From Sulfitobacter sp. DFL-14 (GTDB lineage Bacteria > Pseudomonadota > Alphaproteobacteria > Rhodobacterales > Rhodobacteraceae), in contig NZ_QBFD01000046.1 of assembly GCF_003335585.1 (NCBI RefSeq), positions 1,036,618-1,078,731 on the forward strand: a stretch of 42,114 nt of DNA, in the 5' to 3' direction. Both the position numbers and the translations under genes were made by a program. Of this stretch, positions 1 to 8,243 are shown piece after piece; the first letter of the stretch is position 1; each line of letters begins with the position of its first letter. The notes beneath the pieces are model-generated. The model did no database searches, was not told where the DNA came from, and saw only the letters and a program-made list of their open reading frames with translations.

Positions 1-100
1 GTCATGCGAAAAACCTGCATCACGTAACGCTGCCTGGAACCGGAGATTTCAACGCGTTACGTGATGCATGATGCTTCAGGTATTTCGTCAGACGCTATAG
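1..100. repeat. Palindromic intergenic element, copy A (left end cut by window)
   Basis: This is the first of three copies of a ~106-bp palindromic element. It ends at position 100 with the terminal CGCTATAG shared by all copies. Its left arm (CGAAAAACCTG at 7-17) is the inverted form of its right arm (CAGGTATTTCG at 78-88). Read against the reverse complement of the copy at 30091-30197 it matches over nearly its whole length, including the shared core ATTTCAACGCGTTA. About six bases of the left end are predicted to lie outside the window. It sits directly upstream of the tmRNA gene. Confidence 0.75.
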
Positions 101-109
101 GCGATTGAA

Positions 110-455
110 AACCCCGGCCCGTTGCCCTATATCTGGAGTGTTCTTCGGAACTATGGACATAAACGCGCTCGTAATAAGCGGATCGGACCCGGGGGCGGTA
201 CCCGGCGACTCCACCAACATCCTTCATTTGGGGATCATGGGGTCGAAACAGGATCGACGAACGTCTAAAGGGGTTTTGCTTTGTCTCGGCTGACTGCCAC
301 CGTTATCGGCGTAAAAAGTACAATTGCAAATGACAATAGTGCTCCAGTAGCAATGGCCGCGTAAGCGACCGGAGAGACTGAAATCTAAGTCCTTGGGTTT
401 AGCGACTTAAGGCGGGGTTCGCAGGCACCTGGCAACAGAAGCCTGCACTTTCCCC
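110..455 (+). ncRNA. ssrA: Circularly permuted two-piece tmRNA
   Basis: tmRNA rescues stalled ribosomes and adds a degradation tag to the unfinished protein. In alphaproteobacteria the gene is permuted: the acceptor piece is encoded before the coding piece. Here the acceptor piece ends with CGACTCC-A-CCA (206-216) after a T-arm-like stem CCGGG/CCCGG. The coding piece starts at 239 with GGGGTCG, which pairs with CGACTCC (six Watson-Crick pairs and one G-U) to form the acceptor stem. The tag frame follows at 326-364, and a GCAGGC/GCCTGC hairpin lies at 421-446 near the 3' end. The 22 bases between CCA and GGGG (217-238) are the spacer removed during processing. The outer ends (about 110-130 and about 450) are estimates. 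Confidence 0.93.
326..364 (+). other. tmRNA proteolysis-tag reading frame
   Basis: The frame GCA AAT GAC AAT ... GCC GCG TAA encodes ANDNSAPVAMAA and then stops. It begins with the AANDN-type start and ends with the Ala-Ala pair that ClpX recognises, as in other alphaproteobacterial tags. The resume codon is taken to be the GCA at 326. The SspB adaptor encoded at 5849-6331 would be expected to bind the N-terminal part of this tag. Confidence 0.9.
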
Positions 456-916
456 CGCGATGTCCTGTCTGCAATGTTGAACCGCACCAGAACGTTCTGC
501 CCTTTTTGTCAGAAGCAGTGTTTCTGACCGGGTGGTCCGGGCCGAAGCTGCCGTTCCCTTATTGCGATGCCTGCCCCCAGGCGGCCCCACCCGGGTGCCA
601 AGCCCTTCGGTCCATGACAGGCAGATCTTTCCGATCAAAGCGGCAATCCCGGCTTGGCGTCGGGATTTCACCGCGCTGGTGTCACATGATATTCTCCGCC
701 CGACAGGCCCCGCTTTATGACCCGTGCCAGATTTCCGACTTGCCCTATTGCGGTCATTTTCAGATGATGTGATCGGGTCACACTATGCCATAATCTCCCC
801 GTTAGATTGAAATATCAGTGGCTTGGTCACGGTTTTTCCCAATTCTGGGCAAATGTTTGTGTAGGTGGTTCGGATAAAAAGACAGAACGATACTGGACAG
901 AAAGTTAGGCCGAGAT
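456..916. other. Gene-free stretch between tmRNA and histidine kinase
   Basis: No convincing gene is seen here. Short open frames exist on both strands, but they lack recognisable motifs and good ribosome-binding sites, and one overlaps the tmRNA. The stretch probably holds the tmRNA terminator and the promoter of the kinase at 917. I could not place either with confidence. Confidence 0.5.
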
Positions 917-3004
917 ATGACCCGCTACACGGGAAATCGCCCCACCCCCCAGCGTTCCCTGTATCTGTGGATGCCGCGTATCATGCTGATTGCGGCCGTC
1001 TGCGGCATCATTGTTGCCTTTGGCAAGAAGATCGAGAACCTGTCTTACCAGACCTATCTGCAAAGCCTCCGGCTGAATGCCACGATCGAGCTGTCCACCA
1101 TCCGCGAACAATTTGAATCCGAAATGGTGGACCGCGTCCTGCGGATCACCCAGCTTGCCTCTGCCCTGTCGGAAAACCCCGACATGAACCAGACCGAATT
1201 CAACATCAAGGCGGTCGATTTCCTGTTGCAAAGCGACGATGTGATCAACGTTGCTGCAGCGCCCGACCTGGTTGTCAGCATGGTCTTTCCCAAGACCGGC
1301 AACGAAGCGGTGCTGGGGCTGGATTATCGCGCGAACCCGGCACAATATCCGAAAGTGGCCGAAGCGATGCGCACCGGACGCGGCCTGATCGACGGGCCGG
1401 TCAACCTGGTGCAGGGCGGGCGCGGCCTGATCCTCAGACAGCCGGTCTTTACCAAGCGCAACGGCCAGACGGAGCCCTGGGGGATGCTTTCCGTGGTGCT
1501 GGATTACGATTCATTCGTCGACAACATCAGCAGCACGAACCTCTCGGAGCGCTATGACATCGTGCTGCGCGAAAGGCGGATTGACGATGCTCCGACGGCC
1601 CAGGTGCTGCTGGGCGACATCACCGCACTCAGCCAGGATCCGGTGGTGATGACCCTCAACATTCCGCTGGGCATCTGGGAACTGGCAGCCACACCGGCAG
1701 AGGGCTGGCCCCTGCGCCGCCCGCAATTCGTATGGCATTGGGCGATGCGGCTTGCCTTTACTTCGCTGGTCGCCATCGGCCTGCTGTATATCCTGCGGCT
1801 GGCCGATAACCGGCGGAACGCGGAAAGCCGGCTGCAGAACGGCATCGAGGCGCTGCACCATGGCTTTGTGATGTTCGATCCCGAAGGCAGGCTGATCGCG
1901 ATGAACCAGAAATACGCCGAAATGCACGGCCCCTCCTCTGTCGTGAAGATCGGTGTGAAATACGAAGATATCGTCAAGTCCAGCCTGGCCAAAGGGGTCA
2001 TCCGCAGCGCCGTCGGCCGCGAAGAGGAATGGCTGGAGGGCTGGCGCAACCGCCCGCTGGACGGCTCCTCGGATCCCGAACAGGTCCTGCCCGACGGGCG
2101 CATCATGCAGACTTCCGACCGCCTGATGGAGGATGGCAGCGTGGTGGGCCTGCGCATCGACGTGACCGACCTCAAACGCGCCCAGCAGGCGGCAGAGGCC
2201 GCCAACAAGGCCAAGACCGATTTCATGGGCGTCCTGAGCCATGAATTGCGCACGCCGCTGACCGTGATCCTGGGCCATGCCCGCCTTGCCCGCCATGTGG
2301 ACCGCCTGCCCCCTGCGGTGGCCCTGCATGAAGCGCTCAAGGCCCATCCCGAAATCGCCGAGGAAATCGAGCCGCATCTGAAATCGCTCACCGGGCAGAT
2401 CGTCAACATGATGACCCGGCTGGAACGTTCGGGCGAACACCTGCTGTCGCTGATCAGCGAGATCCTGGATTTTGCCAAGCTCGAATCCGGCAGCCAGGCC
2501 ATTCAGCCGACCCAGAACGACATCAACGAGATCGTTGGCCCGGTCGAAGATCAGATGCGCCCGATGATCGAGGACAAGGGCCTGGAATTCGACGTCTCCG
2601 TCGACCCCGGCGAAATCTATGCCGATGCCAACCGGGTCCGCCAGGTGCTGATCAACCTTGTCGGCAACGCGGCAAAATTCACCCAGACAGGCAGCATCAA
2701 GCTGCATGTGGTCATGGATGACAACCTGGTGGAATTCAGCGTCGCGGATACCGGCATCGGCATCCCCGAAGATCAGGTCAGCCGGGTCTTCGAGGCGTTC
2801 CACCAGGTTGATGCCTCTTCGACCCGGCAATTCGGCGGCACCGGCCTTGGCCTCGCCATTTCACGCGATATCGCCGAAATGCATGGCGGCACGCTGACCG
2901 CCAGCAGCGTCCCCGGTCAGGGCAGCACCTTTGTCCTGCGCCTGCCCCGGGAATCGGAGAAATCCACCGAGAAGCCCCAAGAACGGCAGAATATGGTTGC
3001 CTAA
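917..3004 (+). CDS. Membrane-bound hybrid-less sensor histidine kinase with PAS domain
   Basis: The 695-residue protein has an N-terminal membrane segment (about residues 19-36), a long extracytoplasmic sensor region (about 37-270), and a second membrane segment (about 275-293). A PAS-like domain follows (about 300-420, starting at NGIEALHHGFVMFD). Next is the dimerisation and phosphoacceptor domain with SHELRTPLT, where His442 is the predicted autophosphorylation site. The C-terminal ATPase domain shows the N box (NLVGNAAKFTQTG), DTGIGIP and GGTGLGLAIS. There is no receiver domain, so it must signal to a separate response regulator, and none is adjacent. The ligand cannot be read from the sequence. 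It stands alone between the tmRNA and a repeat block. Confidence 0.92.
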   Translation: MTRYTGNRPTPQRSLYLWMPRIMLIAAVCGIIVAFGKKIENLSYQTYLQSLRLNATIELSTIREQFESEMVDRVLRITQLASALSENPDMNQTEFNIKAVDFLLQSDDVINVAAAPDLVVSMVFPKTGNEAVLGLDYRANPAQYPKVAEAMRTGRGLIDGPVNLVQGGRGLILRQPVFTKRNGQTEPWGMLSVVLDYDSFVDNISSTNLSERYDIVLRERRIDDAPTAQVLLGDITALSQDPVVMTLNIPLGIWELAATPAEGWPLRRPQFVWHWAMRLAFTSLVAIGLLYILRLADNRRNAESRLQNGIEALHHGFVMFDPEGRLIAMNQKYAEMHGPSSVVKIGVKYEDIVKSSLAKGVIRSAVGREEEWLEGWRNRPLDGSSDPEQVLPDGRIMQTSDRLMEDGSVVGLRIDVTDLKRAQQAAEAANKAKTDFMGVLSHELRTPLTVILGHARLARHVDRLPPAVALHEALKAHPEIAEEIEPHLKSLTGQIVNMMTRLERSGEHLLSLISEILDFAKLESGSQAIQPTQNDINEIVGPVEDQMRPMIEDKGLEFDVSVDPGEIYADANRVRQVLINLVGNAAKFTQTGSIKLHVVMDDNLVEFSVADTGIGIPEDQVSRVFEAFHQVDASSTRQFGGTGLGLAISRDIAEMHGGTLTASSVPGQGSTFVLRLPRESEKSTEKPQERQNMVA

Positions 3005-3033
3005 GGCCTTTCCGGTTTTCGTTGAAACGAAGC

Positions 3034-3081
3034 ATCGCCAATGTCCCGGGAGCGCCGAAGGCGCGGCAGGGTATTGGCGAT
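3034..3081. repeat. REP-like palindrome, family 2 copy 1
   Basis: The outer arms ATCGCCAAT (3034-3042) and ATTGGCGAT (3073-3081) are perfect inverted repeats. Inside them is an inner CCGAAGG-centred hairpin. The segment at 30332-30377 is the same element in opposite orientation, with compensating changes in the arms (ATCGCCGAT/ATCGGCGAT). Paired changes of this kind suggest that the hairpin, not its exact sequence, is conserved. Confidence 0.75.
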
Positions 3082-3280
3082 ACAACATAAACTGGAAACG
3101 CTATGGCCCTGTCGCACGTCGTGCATCTTTGACTCTGCGATGCGGGTTATCTGAATCCCTGCAATGGGCCGCATCATGCATTCCCGACCCAATCGTCAAG
3201 CGCTTCCGTCCCAGCCCGGTGCTTCGACGCGGTATGGGTCAAGGACCGGTGTGCGGGACGAAGCGGTCATCAAACATGAG

Positions 3281-3315
3281 CACCCAGGCCCGGAACAAGC
3301 CGAAGGCGCCGGGCC
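3281..3315. repeat. Dispersed segment shared with 30479-30513
   Basis: This 35-base segment starts CACCCAGGCCCGG and contains GGCGCCGGGCC. It matches 30479-30513 with about one difference. It can fold on itself (GGCCCGG against CCGGGCC). In both places it lies between the palindrome and the next shared segment, so a composite block has been copied. Confidence 0.7.
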
Positions 3316-3477
3316 ATCGCCTGCCCGCACCTCGGGTAGGCGATTTGGTAAGGCTAGGTGTTCCAATGATGAGATTCATCATGGTTGAGAAATTAAGTGG
3401 CATGAACATAGGTCAGTATCGCCTACCCCGGGCAGCCGAAGGCCCGGCTTACGCTTCGCCTCCAAGGTTCAAAAGGG

Positions 3478-3546
3478 CTCCTTTTTGCCGTTCGTTGCGT
3501 TCTGCGGACAGGTCCGGTTTTCCATTTTTGGGTCAATTGATGACGT
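3478..3546. repeat. Dispersed segment shared with 30520-30587
   Basis: About 69 bases match 30520-30587, with the longest identical run around CTGCGGACAGGTCCGGTTTTCC. In this copy it is separated from the preceding shared segment by ~160 bases, but by only ~6 bases in the other copy. This suggests a later insertion here or a deletion there. Confidence 0.72.
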
Positions 3547-3716
3547 AAACGCCAAAATCAGCTGACGTTCGACAATTGCCGAATGACCCGGCGCCTCACC
3601 ATCCGGCCTTGACAGAAGCGCGCTGCGGTGCTGTCTGGGGGCATGGGGTTCTCCGCGAACGCCCCGTGAGGCGCCAGCCAAAGTTCGCATGTATCCCACT
3701 TGAGAGGACGCATGCC

Positions 3717-4532
3717 ATGGCTGCCCCGAATGAAATAACCGTACCGCAACTGCTCCGCCTGATCGGCACGCCGGACTGTCCGGTCATCGTCGATATTTCC
3801 ATTGATCCGGATTTTGCCGAGGACCCGTTTCTGATCCCCGGCTCCTTCCGCCACCCCCATACCGATATTGCAGGTCTCAAGGCGCGTCTGAACGGGCGCG
3901 CCTGCGTGATCACCTGCCAGCAGGGCATCAAGCTCAGCCAGGGGCTGGTCGCCCGCCTGCGCGCCGACGGGCTGGCTGCGGAATATCTGTCGGGCGGGAT
4001 GTATGGCTGGCGGGACCATCCCGGCACTCTGCGCATCCCCGCAACCGCCCTGCCCGCACCGGTGGACGGGGCCACCCTCTGGGTGACGCGCCACCGGCCC
4101 AAGATCGACCGGATCGCCTGCCCCTGGCTGATCCGCCGTTTCGTGGACCCGGACGCGCGGTTCCTTTTTGTCTCGCCCGCCGAGGTGATGGGCGTGGCCG
4201 CACGCTATGATGCGGTGCCTTTCGACGTGCTGGACGTCCGCTTCTCGCATGAGGGTCCCCTGTGTACCTTTGACAAGATGCTGTCTGAATTTGCCCTTTC
4301 CTCCGACGCGCTTGACCGGCTGGCACAGGTCGTGCGCGCGGCCGATACCGATACCCACGACCAATCCCCCCAGGCGGCGGGGCTGCTGGCGCTCTCGGTC
4401 GGGCTGTCGCGCCAGTACCGCGACGACCAGATGATGCTTGAGGCGGGCATGGCGCTTTATGATGCGCTCTACCGCTGGGCGCGCGACGGACAGGACGAAG
4501 GCCACGACTGGCCTGCGGACCGCGCGTCATGA
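3717..4532 (+). CDS. Chromate resistance protein, ChrB-like with rhodanese-like domain
   Basis: The 271-residue protein has an N-terminal rhodanese-like domain (about residues 1-110) with a candidate active cysteine in VITCQQGIKLSQG. The ChrB-type C-terminal domain follows (about 120-265), opening with WVTRHRPKIDRIACPWLIRR. ChrB-family proteins regulate or assist ChrA-mediated chromate efflux; the rhodanese fusion is often annotated as a sulfurtransferase/chromate resistance protein. ATG 3717 was chosen because GAGAGGA lies about nine bases upstream and the homologous region begins there. An in-frame upstream extension to 3576 runs into repeat sequence and is less likely. The gene overlaps chrA by four bases, so the two are translationally coupled. 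Confidence 0.88.
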   Translation: MAAPNEITVPQLLRLIGTPDCPVIVDISIDPDFAEDPFLIPGSFRHPHTDIAGLKARLNGRACVITCQQGIKLSQGLVARLRADGLAAEYLSGGMYGWRDHPGTLRIPATALPAPVDGATLWVTRHRPKIDRIACPWLIRRFVDPDARFLFVSPAEVMGVAARYDAVPFDVLDVRFSHEGPLCTFDKMLSEFALSSDALDRLAQVVRAADTDTHDQSPQAAGLLALSVGLSRQYRDDQMMLEAGMALYDALYRWARDGQDEGHDWPADRAS

Positions 4533-5776
4533 GCGCGCCCGGCTGGCCGGAAATGACCCGTGTCTTTGGCCGCATCGGCCTGTTGTCCTTTGGCGGACCG
4601 GCAGCGCAGATCGCGGTCATGCACCGCGAGCTGGTCGAACACCGCCCCTGGCTGGGCGAGGCGGCGTTTCTGCGGGCCCTGTCGCTGTGCATGCTGTTGC
4701 CGGGGCCGGAGGCGATGCAGCTGGCCACCTATGCGGGCTGGCGGCTGCGCGGCGTGGCGGGGGGCCTGCTGGCGGGGCTTTTGTTTGTCGTGCCGGGCGC
4801 GCTGGTCATTGCCGTGCTGGCACTGGGCTATGCCTGGTACGGGCAGCTGCCGCTGGTGCAGGCCGGATTCCTGGGGATCAAGGCGGCGGTGATCGTCGTG
4901 GTCTTCCAGGCGCTGCGCAAGGTGGCAGGCAAGGCCCTGCACGGCGCTGAGGGCTGGGTGCTGGCGGTGCTGTCCTTCCTGGCGCTCTTTGTGCTCGGCC
5001 TGCCCTTTCCGCTGATCATTCTCTGTGCCGGGCTCTGGGGGATGATGCGCGGACAGACCACCAGGGCGGAGCCGGATGATCTGCCCGCCCGCCCCGCGCA
5101 GACCGGGCGCACCCTGCTGGTCTGGTCCGCGCTCTGGGCCGCGCCGCTGCTGGCGCTTTGGGCATTGGATCAGGATTTCCTGCTGCAGCTTGGTCTGTTC
5201 TTTTCCAGGCTGGCGGTTGTCACCTTTGGCGGCGCCTATGCGGTGCTGGCCTATATGACGCAGACCGTGGTTCAGGATTACGGCTGGATCAGCACCGACC
5301 AGATGATCGACGCGCTGGGGCTGGCGGAAACCACGCCGGGGCCGCTGATCCTGGTGACGGAATTCGTGGCCCTGCTGGCGGGATTCGCACAGTCAGGTGT
5401 CAGCGGCGCATTGGCGGCGGGTTTGCTGGCGCTCTGGGTCACCTTCACGCCCTGCTTCTTGTGGATCTTCCTTGCCGGTCCCTACCTGGAGCGGATTTCT
5501 GCGCAGCCCCGGCTTGCCGGAGCTTTGCGCGCGATCACCGCCGCCGTTGTCGGCGTGATTGCAAATCTCTCCGTCTGGTTTGCGCTGCATGTGATCTTCG
5601 ACCGGGTCGAAGGCGCGTTTTTTCTCGCCATTCCGGCCCCGGATCCGGGCAGTTTCAACATCCTGGCCTGCCTCCTGGTCATCGCCGGCATGGTCCTGAT
5701 GCTGGGCTTCCGGCGGGGTTTTGTGCTGACAATGGCGGCACTGACAACCGCCGCCTTGCTGATGGCTCTGGTTTGA
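4529..5776 (+). CDS. chrA: Chromate efflux transporter ChrA
   Basis: The 415-residue integral membrane protein belongs to the long-chain CHR family, with two homologous halves. Each half starts with a similar motif: FGRIGLLSFGGPAAQIAVM near residue 11 and FFSRLAVVTFGGAYAVLAYM near residue 230. About ten to twelve hydrophobic segments are visible. The family exports chromate from the cytoplasm in exchange with protons. ATG 4529 overlaps the stop of the ChrB-like gene (ATGA), so the pair forms one operon. No other metal genes are nearby. Confidence 0.93.
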   Translation: MSAPGWPEMTRVFGRIGLLSFGGPAAQIAVMHRELVEHRPWLGEAAFLRALSLCMLLPGPEAMQLATYAGWRLRGVAGGLLAGLLFVVPGALVIAVLALGYAWYGQLPLVQAGFLGIKAAVIVVVFQALRKVAGKALHGAEGWVLAVLSFLALFVLGLPFPLIILCAGLWGMMRGQTTRAEPDDLPARPAQTGRTLLVWSALWAAPLLALWALDQDFLLQLGLFFSRLAVVTFGGAYAVLAYMTQTVVQDYGWISTDQMIDALGLAETTPGPLILVTEFVALLAGFAQSGVSGALAAGLLALWVTFTPCFLWIFLAGPYLERISAQPRLAGALRAITAAVVGVIANLSVWFALHVIFDRVEGAFFLAIPAPDPGSFNILACLLVIAGMVLMLGFRRGFVLTMAALTTAALLMALV

Positions 5777-5848
5777 CGCTGTACCCCCTTTTCCTTGCCG
5801 GGGAATGGGCTATGCTGAGGCGGCCCAAGGGCACAACCGGAGTGAACG

Positions 5849-6331
5849 ATGAGCCGAAAGATCGACTATGGCAACCTGATGCACGAGGCCATGCGGGGCT
5901 TGATCCGCAAGGTCCTGCTGGATGTCGCGGAACGCGGTCTGCCGGGGAATCATCACTTTTTCATCACCTTCGACACCTCGCACCCGGATGCGGAACTGGC
6001 CGACTGGCTGTCTGACCGCTATCCCGGCGAAATGACGGTGGTGATGCAGCATTGGTACGACAAGCTGGACGTCGGCGAAGAAGGCTTTGCCGTGACGTTG
6101 AACTTCGGGGATGCGCCGGAGCCGCTTTACATCCCCTATGACGCGATCCGCACCTTCGTCGACCCCTCGGTCGAATTCGGCCTGCGCTTCGAACAGCAGG
6201 ACAGCGGCAGCGCCGCGGACAAGACCGTGGAGCGCGGCGATCTGCCCCAGCAGACCGAAGACGAGCTGGAGGTCCCGGAGGAAGACCACAAGGACGCCGA
6301 AATCGTCTCGCTCGATTCGTTTCGCAAATAG
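5849..6331 (+). CDS. sspB: Alphaproteobacterial SspB, ClpXP adaptor
   Basis: This 160-residue protein matches the alpha-type SspB family (formerly DUF1321). SspB dimers tether ssrA-tagged substrates to ClpXP. Residues 1-110 form the substrate-binding domain (start MSRKIDYGNLMHEAMRGLI; FFITFDTSHPDAEL near 33-46). An acidic linker follows. The protein ends with AEIVSLDSFRK, the conserved C-terminal ClpX-binding tail. The upstream bases read GGAG at a suitable distance from ATG 5849. The gene stands alone but lies about 5.4 kb from the tmRNA gene whose tag it should recognise. Confidence 0.93.
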   Translation: MSRKIDYGNLMHEAMRGLIRKVLLDVAERGLPGNHHFFITFDTSHPDAELADWLSDRYPGEMTVVMQHWYDKLDVGEEGFAVTLNFGDAPEPLYIPYDAIRTFVDPSVEFGLRFEQQDSGSAADKTVERGDLPQQTEDELEVPEEDHKDAEIVSLDSFRK

Positions 6332-6439
6332 ATACCGATAGGTACCTTCCGGCTGCCTGTTAGCGCCACCTGCCGATTGCGCAGGGCGCGGCGGGCCGCT
6401 ACACCCATGCGCAACCGACAAAGACATCAGGAGCCCGAC

Positions 6440-7831
6440 ATGGCCGATACCCGCACCGAAACCGACAGCTTTGGCCCGCTCGAAGTTCCCGCCGACAAAT
6501 ACTGGGGCGCGCAGACCCAGCGCTCGATCATGAACTTCCCTATCGGCTGGGAACGCCAGCCGGTTGCGATCATCCGGGCGCTGGGTGTGATCAAGCAAGC
6601 CTGCGCCGAGGTGAACCTTGGCTTTGGCGATCTGGACGCGGGACTGGCCCCGGCGATCAAACAGGCGGCGCAAGAGGTGATCGACGGCAAGTTCGACGAC
6701 AACTTCCCGCTGGTGGTCTGGCAGACCGGCTCCGGCACCCAGTCGAACATGAACGCGAACGAGGTCATTTCCAACCGCGCGATCGAGATCATGGGCGGGC
6801 AGATGGCCTCGAAAAGCCCGGTGCACCCCAATGATCACTGCAACATGGGGCAGTCATCGAACGACACGTTCCCCACGGCGATGCATGTGGCCATCGGCAT
6901 GGTGGCGCGCGACACGCTGCTGCCCGGCCTGCGCAAGCTGCAGGCGGCGCTTGCGGCCAAGTCCGAGGAATTCAAGGACATCATCAAGATCGGCCGCACC
7001 CATACCCAGGATGCGACACCGCTGACGCTGGGCCAGGAATTCGGCGGCTATGCGCATCAGATGGCCAAGGGCATCGCACGCATCGAGGCCTGCCTGCCCG
7101 ACATCTATGAGCTGGCGCAGGGCGGCACCGCCGTCGGCACCGGTCTGAACACCCGCAAGGGCTTTGCCGAAAAGGTCGCGGCCGAGATCGCCAATATCAC
7201 CGGCCTGCCCTTTGTCACCGCCCCCAACAAGTTCGAAGCACTGGCCGCCCATGACGCGATGGTCATGTTCTCCGGCGCGCTCAAGACCGTGGCGGCCTCC
7301 ATGTTCAAGATCGCCAATGACATGCGCCTGCTGGGTTCTGGCCCGCGGTCGGGTCTGGGCGAGCTGATCCTGCCGGAAAACGAGCCTGGATCGTCGATCA
7401 TGCCGGGCAAGGTGAACCCGACCCAGGCCGAGGCGCTGACCATGGTCTGCGCCCATGTGATGGGCAATGATGCCGCGGTGGGCTTTGCAGGCTCGCAGGG
7501 CCATTTCGAGTTGAACGTCTACAACCCGATGATGAGCTACAACGTGCTGCAGTCCATGCAGCTGCTGGGCGATGCGGCAGGCAGTTTCACCGACAACATG
7601 GTGGTGGGCACGCAGGCCAATGTGGAACGGATCGACAGGCTGATGAAGGAAAGCCTGATGCTGGTCACGGCGCTGGCCCCCACCATCGGCTATGACAACG
7701 CGACCAAGGTCGCCAAGACCGCCCACAAGAACGGCACGACCCTCAAGGAAGAGGCAATTGCGCTGGGTTTCGTGGATGCGGAAACCTTCGACCGCGTGGT
7801 GCGGCCGGAACAGATGATTGGACCCAAATGA
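6440..7831 (+). CDS. fumC: Class II fumarate hydratase
   Basis: The 463-residue protein is an oxygen-stable, iron-free fumarase that interconverts fumarate and malate in the TCA cycle. It shows TGSGTQSNMNANEVISNRA, the TxxSSND-like segment MGQSSNDTFPTAMH, and the superfamily signature GSSIMPGKVNPTQ. The length is normal for FumC. ATG 6440 is preceded by CAGGAG seven bases upstream; an in-frame upstream extension to 6377 lacks family similarity. The stop overlaps the start of the following DUF4169 gene (ATGA). Confidence 0.96.
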   Translation: MADTRTETDSFGPLEVPADKYWGAQTQRSIMNFPIGWERQPVAIIRALGVIKQACAEVNLGFGDLDAGLAPAIKQAAQEVIDGKFDDNFPLVVWQTGSGTQSNMNANEVISNRAIEIMGGQMASKSPVHPNDHCNMGQSSNDTFPTAMHVAIGMVARDTLLPGLRKLQAALAAKSEEFKDIIKIGRTHTQDATPLTLGQEFGGYAHQMAKGIARIEACLPDIYELAQGGTAVGTGLNTRKGFAEKVAAEIANITGLPFVTAPNKFEALAAHDAMVMFSGALKTVAASMFKIANDMRLLGSGPRSGLGELILPENEPGSSIMPGKVNPTQAEALTMVCAHVMGNDAAVGFAGSQGHFELNVYNPMMSYNVLQSMQLLGDAAGSFTDNMVVGTQANVERIDRLMKESLMLVTALAPTIGYDNATKVAKTAHKNGTTLKEEAIALGFVDAETFDRVVRPEQMIGPK

Positions 7832-8004
7832 GCGCCCCCATCAACCTCAACAAGGTGAAGAAAGAACGCAACCGCGCGTCCCGCAAGGCCCGCGCGGATG
7901 AAAACGCCGTGCAGTTCGGACAGACCAAGGCGCAGAAAGAAGCGCTGAAGGCCCGCGCCGAGCAGATCGCGCGCAATCTGGAGAGCCACAAACGCGAGAC
8001 ATGA
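7828..8004 (+). CDS. DUF4169 family small basic protein
   Basis: This 58-residue protein starts MSAPINLNKVKKERNRASRK and is mostly predicted charged helix, rich in Lys, Arg, Ala and Glu. It belongs to a short alphaproteobacterial family of unknown function (DUF4169). It overlaps fumC at its start and the ribbon-helix-helix gene at its stop, each by four bases (ATGA). This gives tight coupling with both. The positive charge would allow nucleic-acid or ribosome binding, but that is only a guess. Confidence 0.85.
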   Translation: MSAPINLNKVKKERNRASRKARADENAVQFGQTKAQKEALKARAEQIARNLESHKRET

Positions 8005-8225
8005 GCGGCCGGCCTGTCAAACATTCGGTGACCCTGCAGGGGCACCGGACCTCCATCTCGCTGGAGGATGCCTTCTGGGACGAGTTCCGCGCCCTTGCGG
8101 CGTCCCAGGGCCAGCCGATCAACGCGCTGGTGGCGCAGATCGACGCGGAACGTGACGTGGACACCGGCCTTGCCTCGGCCATCCGGCTGTTCGTGCTGCG
8201 CCGGTTAAAGGATCGTTTACCTTGA
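8001..8225 (+). CDS. Ribbon-helix-helix domain protein
   Basis: This 74-residue protein has the layout of the RHH_4 family: a beta strand (HSVTLQGHRTSISLEDAFW) followed by two helices. The family occurs in many alphaproteobacteria and is often misnamed as an aryl-sulfate sulfotransferase. It is presumably a small DNA-binding protein, but no target is known. It is the third member of the fumC overlapping unit, with its start overlapping the DUF4169 stop. An 18-base gap separates it from the next small gene. Confidence 0.85.
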   Translation: MSGRPVKHSVTLQGHRTSISLEDAFWDEFRALAASQGQPINALVAQIDAERDVDTGLASAIRLFVLRRLKDRLP

Positions 8226-8243
8226 TTGCGCTAAGCTCGCGCC

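Larger units (their letters stand above)
3005..3716. other. Repeat-rich intergenic block
   Basis: No gene is supported in these 712 bases. They hold a palindrome at 3034-3081, a shared segment at 3281-3315, another hairpin ATCGCCT...AGGCGAT at 3316-3344, and a shared segment at 3478-3546. Related pieces recur in 30332-30587. The open frames crossing the block change character with the repeats and look non-coding. The last ~60 bases before 3717 contain the ribosome-binding site of the next gene. Confidence 0.6.

Noticed and set aside
399..772. Open frames on both strands downstream of tmRNA
   Set aside because: One overlaps the tmRNA 3' part; none has a credible start site or known motif.
1511..2830. 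Minus-strand open frame of 439 codons inside the histidine kinase
   Set aside because: It is the antisense shadow of a gene with clear kinase motifs.
8001..8225. Toxin-antitoxin pair formed by DUF4169 and RHH genes
   Set aside because: The DUF4169 partner has no toxin motif, and the pair is fused by overlaps to fumC, which is unlike a mobile toxin-antitoxin unit.
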